64,000 bases of DNA, taken from positions 40,613-104,612 of the forward strand of contig JASPKZ010009959.1 in assembly GCA_030220185.1 (NCBI GenBank), read 5' to 3'. This document shows positions 62,207 to 64,000 of the stretch, piece by piece (the first letter of the stretch is position 1; each line of letters starts with the position of its first letter). This stretch comes from Diploptera punctata (lineage: Eukaryota; Arthropoda; Insecta; Blattodea; Blaberidae). The notes beneath the pieces were generated by a model. The model was not told where the DNA came from. It saw nothing but the letters and a program-made list of their open reading frames with translations, and made no database searches. The translations under genes and the position numbers were made by a program.

Positions 62207-62581
62207 ATAAGTAAATTAACTTGTCTAGTAACTCCTAACATAGGAGAGGCTAAAGCCCAACATCGAGTTGTAACGCCATTACAGATAAATATTTCCTAAG
62301 TTGAAAATTTTGATTATATTTTTCCATTCAATTAACTCAATTTAACCTCTGACCTTATAGTAACTTTTTACGTGCCACACGTCACTCTTGCATTGAAATA
62401 GCACGACCTGTCGGGAGAGGGATTTTAAACTATGGATCACACACCCTCTGACTACAAGGACATCAGGGGCTTCCCCGGATGAATGATCAGCTCAATGTCA
62501 GAGCTCCTCCGAGACAACGAAACAACCATTTACACACACATATTCATACTAATTATGGCGAATTTGTTTGATTATGAATAT
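62207..62581. repeat. Rep-J copy 2 and unassigned sequence
   Basis: 62330-62500 shares blocks with 43750-43940; the rest is unassigned. Confidence 0.35.
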
Positions 62582-62591
62582 GATGTTCGGG

Positions 62592-62750
62592 AGTCCATCT
62601 TCTACGTGGTCGGCCAACATCTCTTGTTCCTCTGGGATTATACAGGAAGGTCCTTTTTGGTATTCTTTCGTTGTTCATTCTCATGGACTCCACTTTTAAC
62701 TTCGCCGGAACAGGCTGCATAGCCTAAACCTTGTAGTAGAAGAAGAAGAA
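62592..62750 (+). mobile_element. RTE-2 tail with twin-priming inversion, 10-bp TSD
   Basis: The left piece (62592-62683) is the RTE-2 tail on the minus strand (RMNNERIPKRTFLYNPRG segment); the right piece (62684-62750) is the immediately following RTE-2 sequence on the plus strand (TSPEQAA, stop, GAA tail). TGGACTCC is present at both edges of the inversion. Duplication gatgttcggg at 62582-62591 and 62751-62760 shows a single insertion event. Confidence 0.88.
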
Positions 62751-62760
62751 GATGTTCGGG

Positions 62761-63260
62761 ACAATTATACTGCAGCCACTGATTCTCCGGCCCTGACGTT
62801 CTGATGACAGTGTTGCCGATATGTATATTCAGTGTGAGTGACCGCTTTATGTATGCGGTTAGCAGACGTACAGCTGACAACATCTCAGCAACATCAAATC
62901 TTACTCGCGCGCTATAGCTGCGTCAAGAGCAGTGATTGGTTGTGGCAGACATCTACTCTCATAACAACCATTTCCCTATTGTTAGTAGAGGACGAATTCT
63001 CCCTTTACCCCTCGTATAACCTAAACTTCAGAGGCGGAGATATGCCGGCTGAGGTATAATGGGACTTAAGGTTCCTCACATTTGTCTTACAGGTGAAGAA
63101 ATACCCTGAGAGCATAATCTGACAATGATAAAACATGGGTATTGAAACAATACTTCAAGGGAGCAGTAGAAGAGGAGGACCACATATATCAAATTAAACA
63201 TGAAACTCTCTGGCAATGGAGCATCCATTGGGAATGCACGGGTATAGAAAAACAGACATT
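62761..63260. other. Unassigned sequence
   Basis: No supported feature; the frame at 62838-63059 has no recognisable domain. Confidence 0.4.
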
Positions 63261-63264
63261 ATTA

Positions 63265-63442
63265 TTATTATTAATATTATTACTATTATTATTATTATTA
63301 TTACTATTATTACAATGCATATGTAGTTTGGTGGGACCGTTGTATTGGCGCGCCTTCCGCCAGAGTTACACGTACAGGGCCGGCAGTCATTCGTACGGAA
63401 CACTATCTACTGTGCTAAAATTATTATTGTTATTATTATTAC

Positions 63443-63485
<43 letters not shown>
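63265..63485. repeat. Two ATT microsatellites
   Basis: (ATT)n at 63265-63314 and 63419-63484 around a ~100-bp GC-richer piece; poly-Leu and poly-Asn frames are artefacts. Confidence 0.9.
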
Positions 63486-63624
63486 TAATGGATACGGGGG
63501 CGTTACAAGTGAGAAAGTAGCGTATTGAATTTCGATGGGGTCAGAATTATTCAACTGGCTTAAACCTTTCTGCGACATCAAGATTTGGAGTCGAATCACC
63601 CTTTAACGTAAAAGAGTACCGAAC

Positions 63625-63942
63625 GTGGCGGCTCCGTGACGCAAGCGGTTAGACAGTCGCCTCTCACCGCTCCATGTGGGTTTCGTGGTGGACGAAACTG
63701 AGCTTGGGCAGGTTTTCCTGGGAGTTTCTCCCGTTTTTCCCTGCCACAATTTAATTATACTATTTCTCCATACTCATCTCATCCATTTTGTTTCAATTTG
63801 TTCATCTGCCCCTGCGATGGTGCGTCAGGCGTAGTCGGCCGGCACCCTTATCATTCACAGACCTCTATATAAGGGGTTCATCTCATCTCATCCCTCGGGC
63901 CGATCCTGAGTTGGACACGAGTTGAGGATATTATATTATTAT
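63625..63942 (+). mobile_element. SINE-C copy 3, 10-bp TSD
   Basis: GCGGCTCCGTGACGCAAGCG-GTTAGACAG head with A box, then GTGGTGGACGAAACTGAGC, CACAGACCTCTATATAAGGG and an ATTATATTATTATA tail. Duplication agtaccgaac at 63615-63624 and 63943-63952. Confidence 0.85.
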
Positions 63943-63956
63943 AGTACCGAACATAT

Positions 63957-64000
63957 GACTTACTTACTTACTCACTGGCACTATCGAACCCGTAGCTTCA
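63957..64000 (-). mobile_element. RTE-1 3' end, cut by the window edge
   Basis: GACTTACTTACTTACTCACT then GGCACTATCGAACCCGTAG: the 3' tail and last codons of another RTE-1 copy. Confidence 0.85.

Overview
This is eukaryotic, almost certainly insect, repeat-dominated DNA. The reasons are AT-rich intergenic composition with long ATT/AAT microsatellites, many tRNA-derived SINEs, dozens of RTE-like non-LTR retrotransposon (LINE) pieces, Helitron, piggyBac, Tc1/mariner, pogo-like and hAT-like remnants, and TTAGG-type motifs, TTAGG being the ancestral insect telomere repeat. The density of 5'-truncated RTE copies suggests a large-genome insect such as a cockroach or other polyneopteran; that last step is an impression, not proven here. 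I found no convincing host protein-coding gene, no rRNA and no CRISPR. The only long intact reading frame is the 1012-residue endonuclease/reverse transcriptase of one full-length RTE element (19708-22746, minus).

Labels used below are mine. RTE-1 is the family of the full-length element; its copies end in short TACT/GTGA-type repeats. RTE-2 and other 'LINE tails' are related families recognised by their C-terminal coding region, with GAA, GAT or ATT simple-repeat tails. SINE-A, SINE-B and SINE-C are tRNA-derived SINEs. Rep-D, E, F, G, H, J and K are recurrent unclassified repeats; G and H look like LINE/SINE 3' ends because they carry AATAAA and a trinucleotide tail.

Layout. 1-10.5 kb: Rep-F and Rep-E copies, SINEs, LINE tails and a Tc1/mariner relic inside Rep-D. 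10.5-19.7 kb: stacked insertions, including an RTE-1 copy plus SINE-A sharing one target site and a Rep-D interrupted by a LINE, a SINE and two Rep-H copies. 19.7-23.2 kb: full-length RTE-1. 23.8-25.0 kb: 64-bp tandem array. 25-29.5 kb: Helitron and a hAT-like element carrying LINE debris. 32.7-33.6 kb: internally deleted RTE-1 with target-site duplication (TSD). 33.9-37.0 kb: a 2.3-kb, 29-bp minisatellite grading into degenerate TTAGG-like DNA that holds a LINE C-terminus. 38.4-40.1 kb: an orphan LINE ORF1 and a LINE 5' region. 41-42.3 kb: a GC-rich tandem block inside Rep-D. 45-52.7 kb: nested RTE-1 copies carrying SINE-A/SINE-B, Rep-F and a piggyBac-type MITE; a Helitron sits in Rep-D. 53.6-54.5 kb: three identical 293-bp units, each with a tRNA-like gene. 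54.5-64 kb: a 95-bp-arm palindrome, a second hAT-like element, a pogo/Tigger-like element, a twin-primed LINE insertion and SINE-C.

The pieces do not act together as an operon or pathway. Their relation is stratigraphic: exact TSDs let the order of many insertions be read directly. SINEs, truncated LINEs and internally deleted RTE derivatives were probably mobilised by LINE-encoded reverse transcriptases of the kind encoded at 19.7-22.7 kb. All similarity statements rest on reading by eye.
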